Below, piece by piece: positions 36,696 to 46,969 of a stretch of DNA of 64,000 nt. Position 1 is the stretch's first letter. The number at the start of each line of letters is the position of its first letter. Under the pieces are notes generated by a model, which did no database searches, was not told where the DNA came from, and saw nothing but the letters and a program-made list of their open reading frames with translations. Source of the stretch: Alysiella filiformis (lineage in GTDB: Bacteria > Pseudomonadota > Gammaproteobacteria > Burkholderiales > Neisseriaceae); NCBI RefSeq assembly GCF_014054525.1, contig NZ_CP059564.1, positions 1,002,357 through 1,066,356 of the forward strand. The letters run 5' to 3'. A program made the position numbers and the translations under genes.

Positions 36696-37481
36696 ATGAA
36701 AAAAGCATTGAAAAACACGATTGCTGCCTTGTTGTTGGCAGTTCCCATGAGTATGGCGAATGCAAGTGGCGGCGGTCATTACGAACACGTTGAATTGAAC
36801 CCTCGCGACCAAGTGAGTTTGCAACGCGGCGCACAAATTTTTGTGAACAACTGCTTGTCTTGCCACTCGGCTTCCATGATGCGTTTCAATCGTTTGAAAG
36901 ACATCGGTTTGACCGAAGATGAAATCAAGAAAAATCTGATGTTTACCACCGATAAAGTGGGCGATGTGATGCAAGCGCACATGAAACCTGCCGATGCGAA
37001 AAAATGGTTTGGTGCTGCGCCACCTGATTTGACTTTGATTGCCCGTTCGCGTGGTTCGGACTACATTTACGCTTATCTGCGCGGTTTCTACAAAGACCCC
37101 ACACGCCCAACGGGTTGGAACAATGTGGTGTTTGACAAAGTGGGTATGCCCCATGTGTTGTGGGAACAACAGGGCGTGCAAGCGGTTAAATTGGACGAAA
37201 ACGGTCAGCCTATTTGGAAAGATGATGGTCATGGTGGCAAAACCCCTGATTTGTATTGGGAAAGCACGGGCAAATTGACCCGCATGACCAAAGACGGCAA
37301 AGTGATTACCGCCGATTACGATGATTATGTGCGCGATTTGACCAATTTTATGGCGTATATGGCTGAACCTGCACAGGTTCAACGCAAACAAATTGGTTAT
37401 GTTGTGTTGATTTTCTTGTTTGCGGTAATGTTGCCATTGGCGTATTTCTTGAAAAAAGAATTTTGGAAAGACGTTCACTAA
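36696..37481 (+). CDS. petC: Cytochrome c1 of the bc1 complex
   Basis: The 261-residue subunit has a Sec signal (MKKALKNTIAALLLAVPMSMANA), a heme-attachment CLSCH (53-57), the later sixth-ligand Met region (VGMPHVLWE, about 147-155) and a C-terminal membrane anchor (about 236-252). The gap to petB is 13 bp and is itself an uptake sequence: AGAGGCTGCCTGAA holds the Shine-Dalgarno AGAGG and runs up to the ATG. A strong terminator follows. Confidence 0.95.
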   Translation: MKKALKNTIAALLLAVPMSMANASGGGHYEHVELNPRDQVSLQRGAQIFVNNCLSCHSASMMRFNRLKDIGLTEDEIKKNLMFTTDKVGDVMQAHMKPADAKKWFGAAPPDLTLIARSRGSDYIYAYLRGFYKDPTRPTGWNNVVFDKVGMPHVLWEQQGVQAVKLDENGQPIWKDDGHGGKTPDLYWESTGKLTRMTKDGKVITADYDDYVRDLTNFMAYMAEPAQVQRKQIGYVVLIFLFAVMLPLAYFLKKEFWKDVH

Positions 37482-37496
37482 TCTTTTGTGGGCATA

Positions 37497-37545
37497 AAAG
37501 GCTGCCTGAAAACCTGAAATGGGGTTTTCAGGCAGCCTTTTTGTG
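37497..37545 (+). terminator. petABC terminator from inverted uptake sequences
   Basis: AAAGGCTGCCTGAAAACC pairs perfectly with GGTTTTCAGGCAGCCTTT around an 8-base loop, followed by TTGTGTTTTTT. It is a classic uptake-sequence terminator. Confidence 0.85.
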
Positions 37546-37629
37546 TTTTTTGGGCTGAAAAAGCTGCCTGAAAACAAAGATAATCGGTTAAAATATGCCC
37601 CTTTGAATTTTTTAAAATCACACAAAATT

Positions 37630-39486
37630 ATGTTTAAAGCGATTGAAAAATACCGTACGCCTGCACAAGTGGTGTTGGGTTTAATCGGTATCTCGTTTAT
37701 TGGATTTGGTATTGCGGGCTTTCAGGGCGGGGCAGACAATCAATACATTGTGCGAGTAGGCGACCAGCGCATTACACGTTATCAATTGGACGAAGCGATT
37801 CGCAATACCGAACAATCGGGCGGTGTGGCAAATCGCCAAGCGGTTTTTGAAACATTGCTCAATCAAGCCTATTTGTTGGAAGGGGCGAAAAAATTGGGCA
37901 TTGTGGTTTCTGATGAGCAAATCAAGCAAATGATTGTGGACAATCCACAATTTCATGACGCAAGCAAAAAGTTTGACCCCAATTTGTTCAAGCAGGCTTT
38001 GGAACAAGCGCACATCAGCGAGGCGCGTTTTATGCAAATGGAGCGCGAACGCTTGCTGACGGTGGGTTTGTTGCAAGCCCTTAATGCGAATGTGGTTTCC
38101 GATTATCAGGCTGCCCAAGCACTCAATGCGACTTTTGCGGCGCGTGTGATGCGCAGTGCGCCTGTTGCGCCACAAAATTTCATTGGCAAAGTGAACAGCA
38201 GCGATACAGAATTGCAAAAATTTTATGATGCCAATAAGAAAAATTATGTTTTACCACAAGCGGTTAAATTTGAATACATCAAATTGTCTGCCCAAAATTT
38301 GTTGGACAAGCAAACGGTAAGCGATGATGAATTGAAACAGGCTTTTGAAGCGCAAAAAGGCAATGTGCCAAGCAAACGCCGGATTGCCCACATTTTGTTC
38401 AATGCCCCAGCCTCTGCTGACGCGGACACGAAAGCCAAAGCCAAGGCGCAAGCGGAAAAAGTGGCGGCTGAGTTGCAGCAAAATCCCAGCCAATTTGCGG
38501 CGTTGGCAAAACAGCATTCGCAAGATTCAGGCAGCGCGAGCAAGGGCGGCGATTTGGGCGAATTTTCGCAAAATGGCGGTTTGGGCAGCAAGGCTTTGGA
38601 AGATGCGGCTTTTGCTTTGGAAAAAGGCGCGGTGAGCGGCGTGGTGGAAACGGATTTTGGCTATCACATTGTTCAAGTTACCGATATTGTGTCGGGCGAC
38701 AGCTTTGAAGCGCAAAAAGCCAGCCTGAAAAAGCAAATTCAGGAACGCAAAGCCCAGCAAGCATTGGGTCAGTTGAGCAATGAATTGGGACAATTAACTT
38801 TTGACAACCCCAATGATTTGAAGTCGGCTGCCGAGAAAAAAGGCTTAACAACACAATCAGATGGCGAATGGCTGACACGCGCCAATGCGGCGGAACGCAA
38901 AATCCCCAATGCGGTGGTGGAGGCTTTGTTCAGCGATGAAGTGTTTGCGAAAAAACACAATTCAGATGCGATTTCTGTGAATGGCGAAACGTGGTTTGTT
39001 CGCGCCACCGAAACGCGCAATGAAACCACCCAGCCTTTGAGTGAAGTGCGCGAGCGCGTGAAAGACGATTGGGTAAACAGCGAAAGCACCCGTTTGGCGC
39101 GTGAAGCGGCGAAAAAGGATTTGGCGGATTTACAGGCTGGCAAATCGGTGGATTTGGCATGGTCGCCCACGCAAGAGTTGGTGCCTGCTGCGGCAAAACA
39201 GGCTTTGCCGCCTGAAGTTTATGCGGAATTGATGAAGGCGGTGCCGAAAAATGGCAAACCTGCTTATGCTTTTGTGGAATGGTTGGGCGTGCCACAAATC
39301 ATTGAAGTGCAAAGCATTAAGTCCATTTCGCACGATGAAAAATCGCTGAAAGATGTGAAACAAACTTTGGCGCAAATCAGCAGCAATGATTTGATTTTGG
39401 CGTTCATCAACAGTTTACGCAGCGAAGTGAAAACCAAAGAGGGCATAGAGCGCGTTTCAGACAGCGAGAGCGAGTCCGCCAAATAA
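37630..39486 (+). CDS. ppiD: PpiD-like periplasmic folding factor
   Basis: The 618-residue protein has a single N-terminal membrane anchor (about 13-32), a SurA_N-like chaperone region (about 35-190) and a parvulin domain at about 255-355 (RRIAHILF, GGDLGEFSQNGGLGSKALEDAAFAL, TDFGYHIVQV). PpiD assists outer-membrane and secreted proteins as they leave SecYEG. ATG 37630 gives the conserved MFKAIEKYRTPAQ start. TCGGTTAAAAT (37584-37594) is a likely -10 region, repeating the petA pattern. Confidence 0.9.
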   Translation: MFKAIEKYRTPAQVVLGLIGISFIGFGIAGFQGGADNQYIVRVGDQRITRYQLDEAIRNTEQSGGVANRQAVFETLLNQAYLLEGAKKLGIVVSDEQIKQMIVDNPQFHDASKKFDPNLFKQALEQAHISEARFMQMERERLLTVGLLQALNANVVSDYQAAQALNATFAARVMRSAPVAPQNFIGKVNSSDTELQKFYDANKKNYVLPQAVKFEYIKLSAQNLLDKQTVSDDELKQAFEAQKGNVPSKRRIAHILFNAPASADADTKAKAKAQAEKVAAELQQNPSQFAALAKQHSQDSGSASKGGDLGEFSQNGGLGSKALEDAAFALEKGAVSGVVETDFGYHIVQVTDIVSGDSFEAQKASLKKQIQERKAQQALGQLSNELGQLTFDNPNDLKSAAEKKGLTTQSDGEWLTRANAAERKIPNAVVEALFSDEVFAKKHNSDAISVNGETWFVRATETRNETTQPLSEVRERVKDDWVNSESTRLAREAAKKDLADLQAGKSVDLAWSPTQELVPAAAKQALPPEVYAELMKAVPKNGKPAYAFVEWLGVPQIIEVQSIKSISHDEKSLKDVKQTLAQISSNDLILAFINSLRSEVKTKEGIERVSDSESESAK

Positions 39487-39588
39487 AAAATGTGAACTTG
39501 GGATAAGTAACTTTTTTATTTTTAAAAACTTTAATTTTGTAGGGCAGCGAAAGGCTGCCTGAAACCCCAATCACAAGGAAAATACCCC

Positions 39589-40119
39589 ATGAGTGAAACA
39601 CCAGAAGAATGGGTCAGCAAAACCGCCAAGAAAAAAGAAATGAACGAATTGCAAGATTTGGGCATGGCTTTGACGAAATTGTCCGACCAAACCATCAAAA
39701 AAATCGGTTTGCCCGAAGATTTGTTGCAGGCGATTAAGGATTACAAAAAAATCACGTCCAATGGCGCAACCAAACGCCAAGCGCAATACATCGGGCGATT
39801 GATGCGCGACCTTGACCCCACGCCCATACGCGAATTTTTGGCAAAATTAAGTGGCGAAAATCAAGCACATAATGCCTTTTTGCAGCGCGTGGAGCAAATG
39901 CGAAGTCGCCTGATTGCCAGCGATGACGCGCTCACACAATTTATGGTGGATTATCCCCATGCCGATGTGTCGGTGCTGCGCACGCTGATTCGCAACACGC
40001 GCAAGGAGCAGGAACAAAACAAACCGCCTAAAAATTTCCGTGCTTTGTATCAGGAAATCAAAAATGCCATGCAAAGCCAGCCTGAAAACGATGATTTTGA
40101 AGAGAATGAATCCGAATGA
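39589..40119 (+). CDS. yjgA: Ribosome-associated protein YjgA/DarP (DUF615)
   Basis: The 176-residue highly charged helical protein matches DUF615: EWVSKTAKKKEMNELQDLG near the N-terminus, RQAQYIGRLMRDLD (about 64-77) and LRTLIRNTRKEQ (about 128-139). E. coli DarP helps late 50S assembly. CACAAGGAAAATACCCC precedes the ATG. Its TGA overlaps the next start as ATGA. Confidence 0.92.
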   Translation: MSETPEEWVSKTAKKKEMNELQDLGMALTKLSDQTIKKIGLPEDLLQAIKDYKKITSNGATKRQAQYIGRLMRDLDPTPIREFLAKLSGENQAHNAFLQRVEQMRSRLIASDDALTQFMVDYPHADVSVLRTLIRNTRKEQEQNKPPKNFRALYQEIKNAMQSQPENDDFEENESE

Positions 40120-40580
40120 ATGTCAATGACCCTGCTTACAGCGAATTTGTCCGCACCGCCGTTTTGACGCAAACGGTGTACACCTTGCAAGACCAACAAG
40201 GCTTGTTTGCCGAATGCCCATCGGAAAGCTATCAAGATGATTTTGGCGAACCCACGCCCGTTTATTGCTTTTGGCATCATGCGGATACGGCGCGTTCGTG
40301 CCAGCAGGAAGAATGGGCAAATTATGAGTTGATAGCCGTTTCATTAACCGATTTCATGTATGAAATTTTGATTGAAATGGACCAGCAAGAACAATTACTC
40401 GGTGTGGCATTTGATGCCGAATTGTATGGCAGCGAAGTAGAACCCATTGAATTATTAGGCGATTTGCTGGACGAAATTCAACGCCGCAATATGATAGACG
40501 ATTTTCCCGATTTTGATGAATTGCAACGTTATCGCTTGGAATGGGAACAAATGTTGCGCCAAAATCAAATTATTCACTAG
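40116..40580 (+). CDS. DUF2750-like protein
   Basis: The 154-residue acidic protein looks like the DUF2750 family: VYTLQDQQGLFAE (about 21-33), the PVYCFWHHADTA segment (about 48-59), and EEWANYELIAVSLTDFM (about 65-81). It starts inside the yjgA stop (ATGA), so it is translationally coupled. Its TAG stop is supplied by the first bases (CTAG) of the MITE at 40577. The true C-terminus may have been cut by that insertion. Confidence 0.7.
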   Translation: MNVNDPAYSEFVRTAVLTQTVYTLQDQQGLFAECPSESYQDDFGEPTPVYCFWHHADTARSCQQEEWANYELIAVSLTDFMYEILIEMDQQEQLLGVAFDAELYGSEVEPIELLGDLLDEIQRRNMIDDFPDFDELQRYRLEWEQMLRQNQIIH

Positions 40581-40751
40581 GGGCTAATGACAATTTGGGC
40601 GCGAAGTTGGTTTTTCAGGCAAACACCGCTTCGCTGTCAAATTCAAGGAAAAAATGCGAGTCAATGCCACCCATTGGCGAGTATTTTTGACGCAGAAGTT
40701 GGCGATTTTGATGAAAAAACAATCGCGAAACGAATTGTCATTAGCCCCTAG
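40577..40751. mobile_element. 175-bp CTAG-ended MITE
   Basis: Perfect 19-bp terminal inverted repeats: CTAGGGGCTAATGACAATT (40577-40595) and AATTGTCATTAGCCCCTAG (40733-40751). There is no coding capacity inside. A 56-bp internal-deletion relative is at 26596-26651. Confidence 0.85.
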
Positions 40752-40810
40752 TGATGGCTTTTCAGGCAGCCTGAAACCTTTTTCCAACCTTATTTTAATG
40801 AAAAAATATC

Positions 40811-43432
40811 ATGAATACTTCCGAATTAAGACAAAAATTCCTGCAATTTTTTGAATCCAAAGGACACCAAATCGTTTCATCGTCCAGCCTTGTGCCGCAC
40901 GATGACCCCACCTTGCTGTTTACCAACGCAGGCATGAACCAATTTAAAGACGTGTTTCTCGGCTTTGACAAACGCGATTACAACCGCGCCACCACCGCCC
41001 AAAAATGCGTACGCGCAGGCGGCAAACACAATGATTTGGAAAACGTGGGCTACACCGCGCGCCACCACACCTTTTTTGAAATGTTGGGCAATTTCAGCTT
41101 TGGTGATTATTTTAAACAGCAAGCCATTCATTTTGCTTGGGAATTTCTCACTTCGCCCGAATGGTTGAATCTGCCCAAAGAAAAATTGCTCGCCACCGTG
41201 TATGCCGAAGACGATGAAGCCTACAACATTTGGCACAATGAAATCGGCTTGCCTGCCGAAAAAATCATCAGAATTGGCGACAACAAAGGCGGTCGCTACG
41301 CATCAGACAATTTCTGGCAAATGGGCGACACAGGTCCTTGCGGCCCTTGCACCGAAATTTTCTACGACCATGGCGAACACATTTGGGGCGGCGTACCCGG
41401 TAGCGCGGAAGAAGATGGCGACCGCTACATTGAAATTTGGAACAATGTGTTCATGCAATTCAACCGCGATGAACAGGGCAATATGCACCCCTTGCCCAAA
41501 CCCAGCGTGGACACTGGCATGGGCTTGGAGCGCATGGCGGCGGTGTTGCAACACGTTCACAGCAATTATGAGATTGATTTGTTTCAAAATTTGCTCAAAG
41601 CGGTGGCGCGTGAAACCCACACCCCATTCAGCATGGGCGTACCCAGCCTGAAAGTGATTGCCGACCACATTCGCTCTTGCTCATTTTTGATTGCCGATGG
41701 CGTGTTGCCCAGCAATGAAGGGCGTGGCTATGTGTTGCGCCGCATCATTCGCCGTGCCGTGCGACACGGTTACAAATTGGGTCAAAAACAGCCGTTTTTC
41801 TACAAACTTGTCCCTGATTTGGTTCAAGAAATGGGCGATGCCTACCCCGAATTGCGCGAAAAACAAACGCAAATCATGGACGCTTTGCGTGGCGAAGAAA
41901 CCCGTTTTGGCGAAACATTGGAAAAAGGCATGGGTTTGTTGGAAAACACGCTTTCAGGCAGCCTGAAACGTTTGGACGGCGAAATCATCTTCAAATTGTA
42001 CGATACCTACGGCTTTCCCTATGATTTAACAGCCGATATTTGCCGCGAACGCGACATTGAAATGGACGAAGACGGTTTCAACCGCGAAATGGAAGCCCAA
42101 CGCGCCCGCGCTCGCGCTGCCCAAAACTTCAAAGCCAACGTGCAGTTGCACTACGATGGCGCAGAAACCCAATTCACAGGCTACACCGAACGCGAAGGAC
42201 AAGCCACCGTTTTGGCGATTTTCAAAGACAACGAAAGCGTGAACGAATTGCGTGATGGAGAAAACGGCATTATCGTGTTGGACAAAACGCCATTTTATGC
42301 CGAAAGTGGCGGTCAAGTGGGAGATGTGGGCAATTTAATTGCCAATAATGTGCAATTTGAAGTCAAAGATACCCAAAAAATCAAAGCCAGCGTGTTTGGA
42401 CACATCGGCACATTGGTTTCAGGCAGCCTGAAAGTGGGCGACACCATTACCGCACAAGTGAACAACGCCATTCGTGAACAAATCACGAAAAATCACAGTG
42501 TTACCCACTTAATGCACCAAGCCTTGCGCGAAGTGTTGGGCAATCATGTTGAGCAAAAAGGTTCTTTGCAAAATGCCGATTTAACGCGCTTTGACATTTC
42601 CCACAACCAAGCGATGACCGCAGAGCAAATCATTGAAGTTGAAAGAAAAGTCAATTTTGCCATTATGCAAAACGTGCCTGTGAAAGTGGAAACCATGTCG
42701 TTGGAAGACGCACAAAAAACAGGCGCAATGATGTTGTTTGGCGAAAAATATGGCGAATTTGTGCGCGTGGTGATGATGGACGAATTTTCCACCGAATTGT
42801 GTGGCGGCACGCACGTTGCACGGACGGGCGAAATCGGCTTGTTCAAAATCATCAGCGAAAGCGGCATTGCGGCAGGCGTGCGCCGTGTGGAAGCCATTAC
42901 AGGCATGAAAGCGGTGGAATTTGTGCAAAATCAAGAAGTTTTGCTGAAAAACATTTATGCCGAAGTGAAAGCACAAGGTGAGAAAGACGTTTTGAGCAAA
43001 ATCCAAACCAATGCCAAGACTTTGAAAGATTTGGAAAAATCTTTACAGGCAGCCAAAACCGAATTGGCGGTACACGCAGGCGCGAAATTGCTGGACAAAG
43101 CGCAAGATTTGGGCGTGGCACGTTTGGTGGTGGCGCAAATTGACGCGGACGCAGGTGCATTGCGCGACATCGTGGGCGATTTGACGGGCAAAGGCGACAA
43201 TATTGTCGTGTTGCTGGCAAGCGCGAACGATGACAAAGTGGCATTGTGTGCGGGCGTATCCAAACCTTTGACACAAAAGGTAAAAGCAGGAGATTTGGTG
43301 AAATTTGTCGCGGAACAAGTGGGCGGTAAAGGTGGCGGTCGTCCTGATTTGGCGCAGGCTGGTGGTTCGGATGTGGCGAAACTGGCTGGTGCGTTGGCGA
43401 GTGTTGAGGGTTGGGTTAAATCGTTGATTTAA
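40811..43432 (+). CDS. alaS: Alanyl-tRNA synthetase
   Basis: The 873-residue length is standard. The class II motif 1 region is [18 protein letters not shown]. The editing domain has [17 protein letters not shown] (HxxxH) and [13 protein letters not shown] (zinc-binding Cys and His). A C-terminal DHHA1 and glycine-rich tail ([15 protein letters not shown]) complete it. Two in-frame uptake sequences are read as SGSLK. No strong Shine-Dalgarno is visible, but [19 protein letters not shown] is the canonical N-terminus. Confidence 0.97.
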   Translation: MNTSELRQKFLQFFESKGHQIVSSSSLVPHDDPTLLFTNAGMNQFKDVFLGFDKRDYNRATTAQKCVRAGGKHNDLENVGYTARHHTFFEMLGNFSFGDYFKQQAIHFAWEFLTSPEWLNLPKEKLLATVYAEDDEAYNIWHNEIGLPAEKIIRIGDNKGGRYASDNFWQMGDTGPCGPCTEIFYDHGEHIWGGVPGSAEEDGDRYIEIWNNVFMQFNRDEQGNMHPLPKPSVDTGMGLERMAAVLQHVHSNYEIDLFQNLLKAVARETHTPFSMGVPSLKVIADHIRSCSFLIADGVLPSNEGRGYVLRRIIRRAVRHGYKLGQKQPFFYKLVPDLVQEMGDAYPELREKQTQIMDALRGEETRFGETLEKGMGLLENTLSGSLKRLDGEIIFKLYDTYGFPYDLTADICRERDIEMDEDGFNREMEAQRARARAAQNFKANVQLHYDGAETQFTGYTEREGQATVLAIFKDNESVNELRDGENGIIVLDKTPFYAESGGQVGDVGNLIANNVQFEVKDTQKIKASVFGHIGTLVSGSLKVGDTITAQVNNAIREQITKNHSVTHLMHQALREVLGNHVEQKGSLQNADLTRFDISHNQAMTAEQIIEVERKVNFAIMQNVPVKVETMSLEDAQKTGAMMLFGEKYGEFVRVVMMDEFSTELCGGTHVARTGEIGLFKIISESGIAAGVRRVEAITGMKAVEFVQNQEVLLKNIYAEVKAQGEKDVLSKIQTNAKTLKDLEKSLQAAKTELAVHAGAKLLDKAQDLGVARLVVAQIDADAGALRDIVGDLTGKGDNIVVLLASANDDKVALCAGVSKPLTQKVKAGDLVKFVAEQVGGKGGGRPDLAQAGGSDVAKLAGALASVEGWVKSLI

Positions 43433-43446
43433 TTTGATTTGAAAAT

Positions 43447-43487
43447 TCAGGCTGCCTGAAAGGTTGTGGAAATGGCTTTTCAGGCAG
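43447..43487 (+). terminator. alaS terminator from inverted uptake sequences
   Basis: GGCTGCCTGAAA and TTTTCAGGCAGCC form an inverted pair about 15 bp apart, followed by ATTTTAATAAAT. It separates alaS from the restriction-modification genes. Confidence 0.65.
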
Positions 43488-43523
43488 CCATTTTAATAAA
43501 TGGATTTAGTTAGAAAGTAAAAA

Positions 43524-45509
43524 ATGAAATTATCGCAAATTTTAAAAGACAGCAATTACCAATTAACCCAATTTACCCAAGAACATATTACAAAATTGGA
43601 ACAGAGCATTGTGCTTAAATACAGTAAAAATGGTGATGTGCCTTATGCACAATGTTTGGTTCGCAAAAAAGAAATCAAATTAACACCCGAAGAAACCGTT
43701 CGTCAGCTTTATTTACTGAAATTGCACAATGAATATGGCTATCCCTATGAACGCATGGAATTGGAATATTCGGTGGTTTTTGGGCGTGAGAAAAAGCGTG
43801 CCGATATTGTGATTTTTGATAAGGATATGCCAAATAGCGTTTACATTATGGTGGAGCTGAAAAAGCCAAAACTCAAAGATGGTAAAGAACAACTCAAATC
43901 CTATTGTAATGCGACAGGTGCGCCTATTGGTGTGTGGACAAATGGCGATAGCATTTCCTATTACAACCGCCGAGACCCCAATTATTTTAAAGACATTCCC
44001 AATATTCCAAGCGTTCACGAAAAATTGTCTGATATTTTGCAAGAACGCTGGACGATTGATGATTTAATTAAAAATGACAAAATCGCCACACAACGAAAAT
44101 CACTAAAAGATTTGGTGATTGAAATGGAAGATGAAGTATTAGCAAATGCTGGTGTGGATGTTTTTGAAGAATTATTCCAACTCATCTTTACCAAACTTTA
44201 TGATGAAATGGAAAGTACCAGAAATAAAAGTCGCCATTTGGAATTTCGCAATTATGGCGATACCGAAAGCGAATTAAAAAGCAAAATTCAAGCTTTGTTT
44301 GACAAAGCCAAAAAGAAATGGAAAGGCGTATTTGAAGAAAGTAGCAAAATTAGTCTTTCACCTTCACATTTGGCGATTTGTGTATCGTCATTGGAAGAAG
44401 TTAAATTATTCAATTCCAATCTTGATGTGGTGGATGAAGCCTTTGAGTATTTGATTAACAAATCCAGCAAAGGCGAAAAAGGACAGTATTTCACGCCACG
44501 CTATGTGATTGATATGTGTGTCAAAATGCTAGACCCCAAACCGTCTGAAACCGTGATTGACACGGCGGCAGGCAGTTGTGGTTTCCCTGTTCACGCCATT
44601 TTTCATGTTTGGGAAAAACAGCTTAAAAAAAAAGGTTTGGAGCGTTCCCATTTATTTACTGCCGAAGAAAAGCTGCCTGAACAATTGGATTATGTACAAG
44701 AAAAAGTGTTTGCCATTGATTTTGATGAAAAAGCAGTGCGTGTCGCTCGTACTTTAAACTTAATCGCAGGTGATGGGCAAACCAATGTTTTACATTTAAA
44801 TACACTGGATTATGAACGTTGGGGCGATAATACCAAAGATGAAAATTGGATGAAAATCTATGGTAACGGCTGGTGGAAACTAGAAGAATTACGTAAAACA
44901 AAAAATGAAAATCGCGATTTTCAATTTGATGTGCTGATGGCAAATCCCCCTTTTGCAGGCGATATTAAAGAAACCCGAATTCTTGCCCGTTATGAACTGG
45001 GTAAAAATAGCAAAGGCAAACAACAATCCAAAGTCGGGCGAGATATTTTGTTTATTGAACGCAATTTGGATTTTTTAAAAGACGGTGGGCGAATGGCGAT
45101 TGTCTTGCCACAAGGTCGTTTTAATAATTCTAGCGATAAATACATTCGTGATTTTATTGCCGAGCGTTGCCGTATTTTGGCGGTGGTGGGGTTGCATGGT
45201 AATGTATTTAAACCGCATACAGGCACCAAAACATCAGTGTTGTTTGTACAAAAATGGCACGATGAATTATGCCCCAAAGTAGATGATTACCCCATTTTCT
45301 TTGCAACCATGCAAAGCCCAAGTAAGGACAATTCAGGCGACAAAATCTATGTCAAAGATACAGACGGTACACCAATACTAGACAGTCATGGACATTTAAT
45401 TGTGGCTCATGATTTGTTTAATCATGATGGTGTTACCCAAGATGGTATTGCCGAAGCCTTTTTAGAATTTGCCAAAAAGGAAAAATTGTCTTTTGTGGGA
45501 AAGGATTAA
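43524..45509 (+). CDS. BcgI-like fused restriction nuclease/N6-adenine methyltransferase
   Basis: The 661-residue protein joins an HsdR-N-type PD-(D/E)xK nuclease to a type I-style adenine methylase. The nuclease residues are D94 in RADIVIFD and E111/K113 in VELKKP. The methylase has GQYFTPR (320-326), SAM motif I DTAAGSCGF (346-354, usually DPACGTGGF) and the catalytic NPPF (474-477). No translocating HsdR helicase is present. With the following specificity gene this resembles BcgI (type IIB) systems that cut on both sides of a bipartite site. AT-richer than the neighbours, suggesting transfer. AGAAAGTAAAAA precedes the ATG. Confidence 0.85.
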   Translation: MKLSQILKDSNYQLTQFTQEHITKLEQSIVLKYSKNGDVPYAQCLVRKKEIKLTPEETVRQLYLLKLHNEYGYPYERMELEYSVVFGREKKRADIVIFDKDMPNSVYIMVELKKPKLKDGKEQLKSYCNATGAPIGVWTNGDSISYYNRRDPNYFKDIPNIPSVHEKLSDILQERWTIDDLIKNDKIATQRKSLKDLVIEMEDEVLANAGVDVFEELFQLIFTKLYDEMESTRNKSRHLEFRNYGDTESELKSKIQALFDKAKKKWKGVFEESSKISLSPSHLAICVSSLEEVKLFNSNLDVVDEAFEYLINKSSKGEKGQYFTPRYVIDMCVKMLDPKPSETVIDTAAGSCGFPVHAIFHVWEKQLKKKGLERSHLFTAEEKLPEQLDYVQEKVFAIDFDEKAVRVARTLNLIAGDGQTNVLHLNTLDYERWGDNTKDENWMKIYGNGWWKLEELRKTKNENRDFQFDVLMANPPFAGDIKETRILARYELGKNSKGKQQSKVGRDILFIERNLDFLKDGGRMAIVLPQGRFNNSSDKYIRDFIAERCRILAVVGLHGNVFKPHTGTKTSVLFVQKWHDELCPKVDDYPIFFATMQSPSKDNSGDKIYVKDTDGTPILDSHGHLIVAHDLFNHDGVTQDGIAEAFLEFAKKEKLSFVGKD

Positions 45510-45538
45510 GCCCATTTGATAATGCCAAATATCAGGCA

Positions 45539-46969
45539 TTGTTAAATGGGCTGGAAGTGAGTGAGATTTTATTTAGTGAGGTTTTAAAAGATAATGATAA
45601 CAGCAGAATTGATTCAGAATATTTCAAAAAAGAATTTTTAAACTTCTTTAAAAACATTCCCAACTTAAGAAATCTATCTGAATTTGTATTGGATGGTTAT
45701 CGTGTAGTTTACGAAAATACAAAAATTATAGATAGCGAAGTTGCACAAGAGAAAGATTGTCCCATTTTCTTGCAAGCAACTGATTTGGCAACACCATTCA
45801 TAAGAGCTGATAACTTTTCTTATGTAGATAATCAAGATTGGGAAAGATATGTAAAAGGTAGAATAAAATCTGGTGAAATTTTAATAGAAGTCAAAGGTAA
45901 AGTTGAGAAAGTAGCAATTGTGCCAAACGACTTTCCAGACAAGACCTTGGTTTCAGGCAGTCTTTATAAAATGACTGTTAATGAAAAAATTAGCAAATAT
46001 GTATTGCTAACTTATTTAATTTCAAAATACGGAACGGCTTTTAAAAATAGATATAAGACAAATTTACTCATTTCTTTTATTAGTAAACCTGATTTATATC
46101 GTATTCCAGTACCTAATTTTTCATCAGAACTGCAAAATAAAATTGACAGTATGTTTATCAATATTTTTAAAAGTCAAAAACAATCAGAAATTTTATATAA
46201 AGAAGCCGAAACCCTATTATTAGAACATCTGGGTTTAAAGGACTTTCAGGCAGCCTGTAAACCTGTGAATATTAAATCTTTAAAAGATAGCTTTTTACAA
46301 ACGGGCAGATTGGATGCGGAATATTATCAACCCATTTATGAATTGTTGAAAAATCATATTTTTTCACATTCTAATGGTTTTGCAAAATTGGGCGATGTTT
46401 GTCGTTTAAATGATGAAAATTACACCCCAAAAGATAATCAAGAATATGATTATATTGAATTGTCCAATATTGGAAAATCGGGTGAAATCACAGGTTCAAC
46501 TCGTGCTTTGGGCAAAGAGTTGCCTTCTCGTGCCAGACGAAAAGTACAAGCCAATCAAGTGATGATTTCTAGTATTGAAGGTTCATTGCAAAGCTGTGCG
46601 ATTGTGCCAGCACATTATGATAATGCGTTATGCTCAACAGGATTTTATGTTTTATCATCGGATAAAATCAATGCAGAAACTTTATTGGTTTTGTTTAAAT
46701 CGTCTTTAATGCAACAGATTTTAAAGAAAAATTGTTCAGGAACGATTTTGACGGCAATTAATAAGGAGGAGTTGTTAAATATTCCACTACCAATTATTGA
46801 TGAAAAAATCCAAACCCAAATCGCTGAATTTTTACGCCAAAGCAATGACTTACGAGAACAAGCCACGCAATTATTAGCTCAAGCTAAGTCCAATGTTGAG
46901 TTAGAAATTGAAAATATTTCATTAAATATCAATAACTTACAAGATTGTGGGGGGGGTAAATCCTGCTAA
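45539..46969 (+). CDS. hsdS: HsdS-type specificity subunit, two target-recognition domains
   Basis: The 476-residue product has two target-recognition domains, each entered by a repeated motif (SRIDSEYFKK at about 20-29 and GRLDAEYYQP at about 255-264) and each closed by a coiled-coil helix (SQKQSEILYKEAETLLLEHLG and LREQATQLLAQAKSNVELEIE). The start is uncertain: TTG 45539 is the first usable codon; there is no ATG near. The coding frame appears to reach further upstream over the methylase stop (LSPFDNAKYQALLNGLE). The frame ends after a G8 tract, with a third domain in another frame just beyond. Confidence 0.85.
   Translation: MLNGLEVSEILFSEVLKDNDNSRIDSEYFKKEFLNFFKNIPNLRNLSEFVLDGYRVVYENTKIIDSEVAQEKDCPIFLQATDLATPFIRADNFSYVDNQDWERYVKGRIKSGEILIEVKGKVEKVAIVPNDFPDKTLVSGSLYKMTVNEKISKYVLLTYLISKYGTAFKNRYKTNLLISFISKPDLYRIPVPNFSSELQNKIDSMFINIFKSQKQSEILYKEAETLLLEHLGLKDFQAACKPVNIKSLKDSFLQTGRLDAEYYQPIYELLKNHIFSHSNGFAKLGDVCRLNDENYTPKDNQEYDYIELSNIGKSGEITGSTRALGKELPSRARRKVQANQVMISSIEGSLQSCAIVPAHYDNALCSTGFYVLSSDKINAETLLVLFKSSLMQQILKKNCSGTILTAINKEELLNIPLPIIDEKIQTQIAEFLRQSNDLREQATQLLAQAKSNVELEIENISLNINNLQDCGGGKSC

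Noticed and set aside
36672-37625. 317-codon minus-strand frame opposite petC
   Set aside because: Its composition is unnatural (His/Phe/Ile-rich shadow), it crosses the petC terminator, and petC has full heme and signal motifs.
42544-43318. Minus-strand frames opposite alaS
   Set aside because: Several overlapping frames are open only because of alaS codon bias; none has a start signal or domain.
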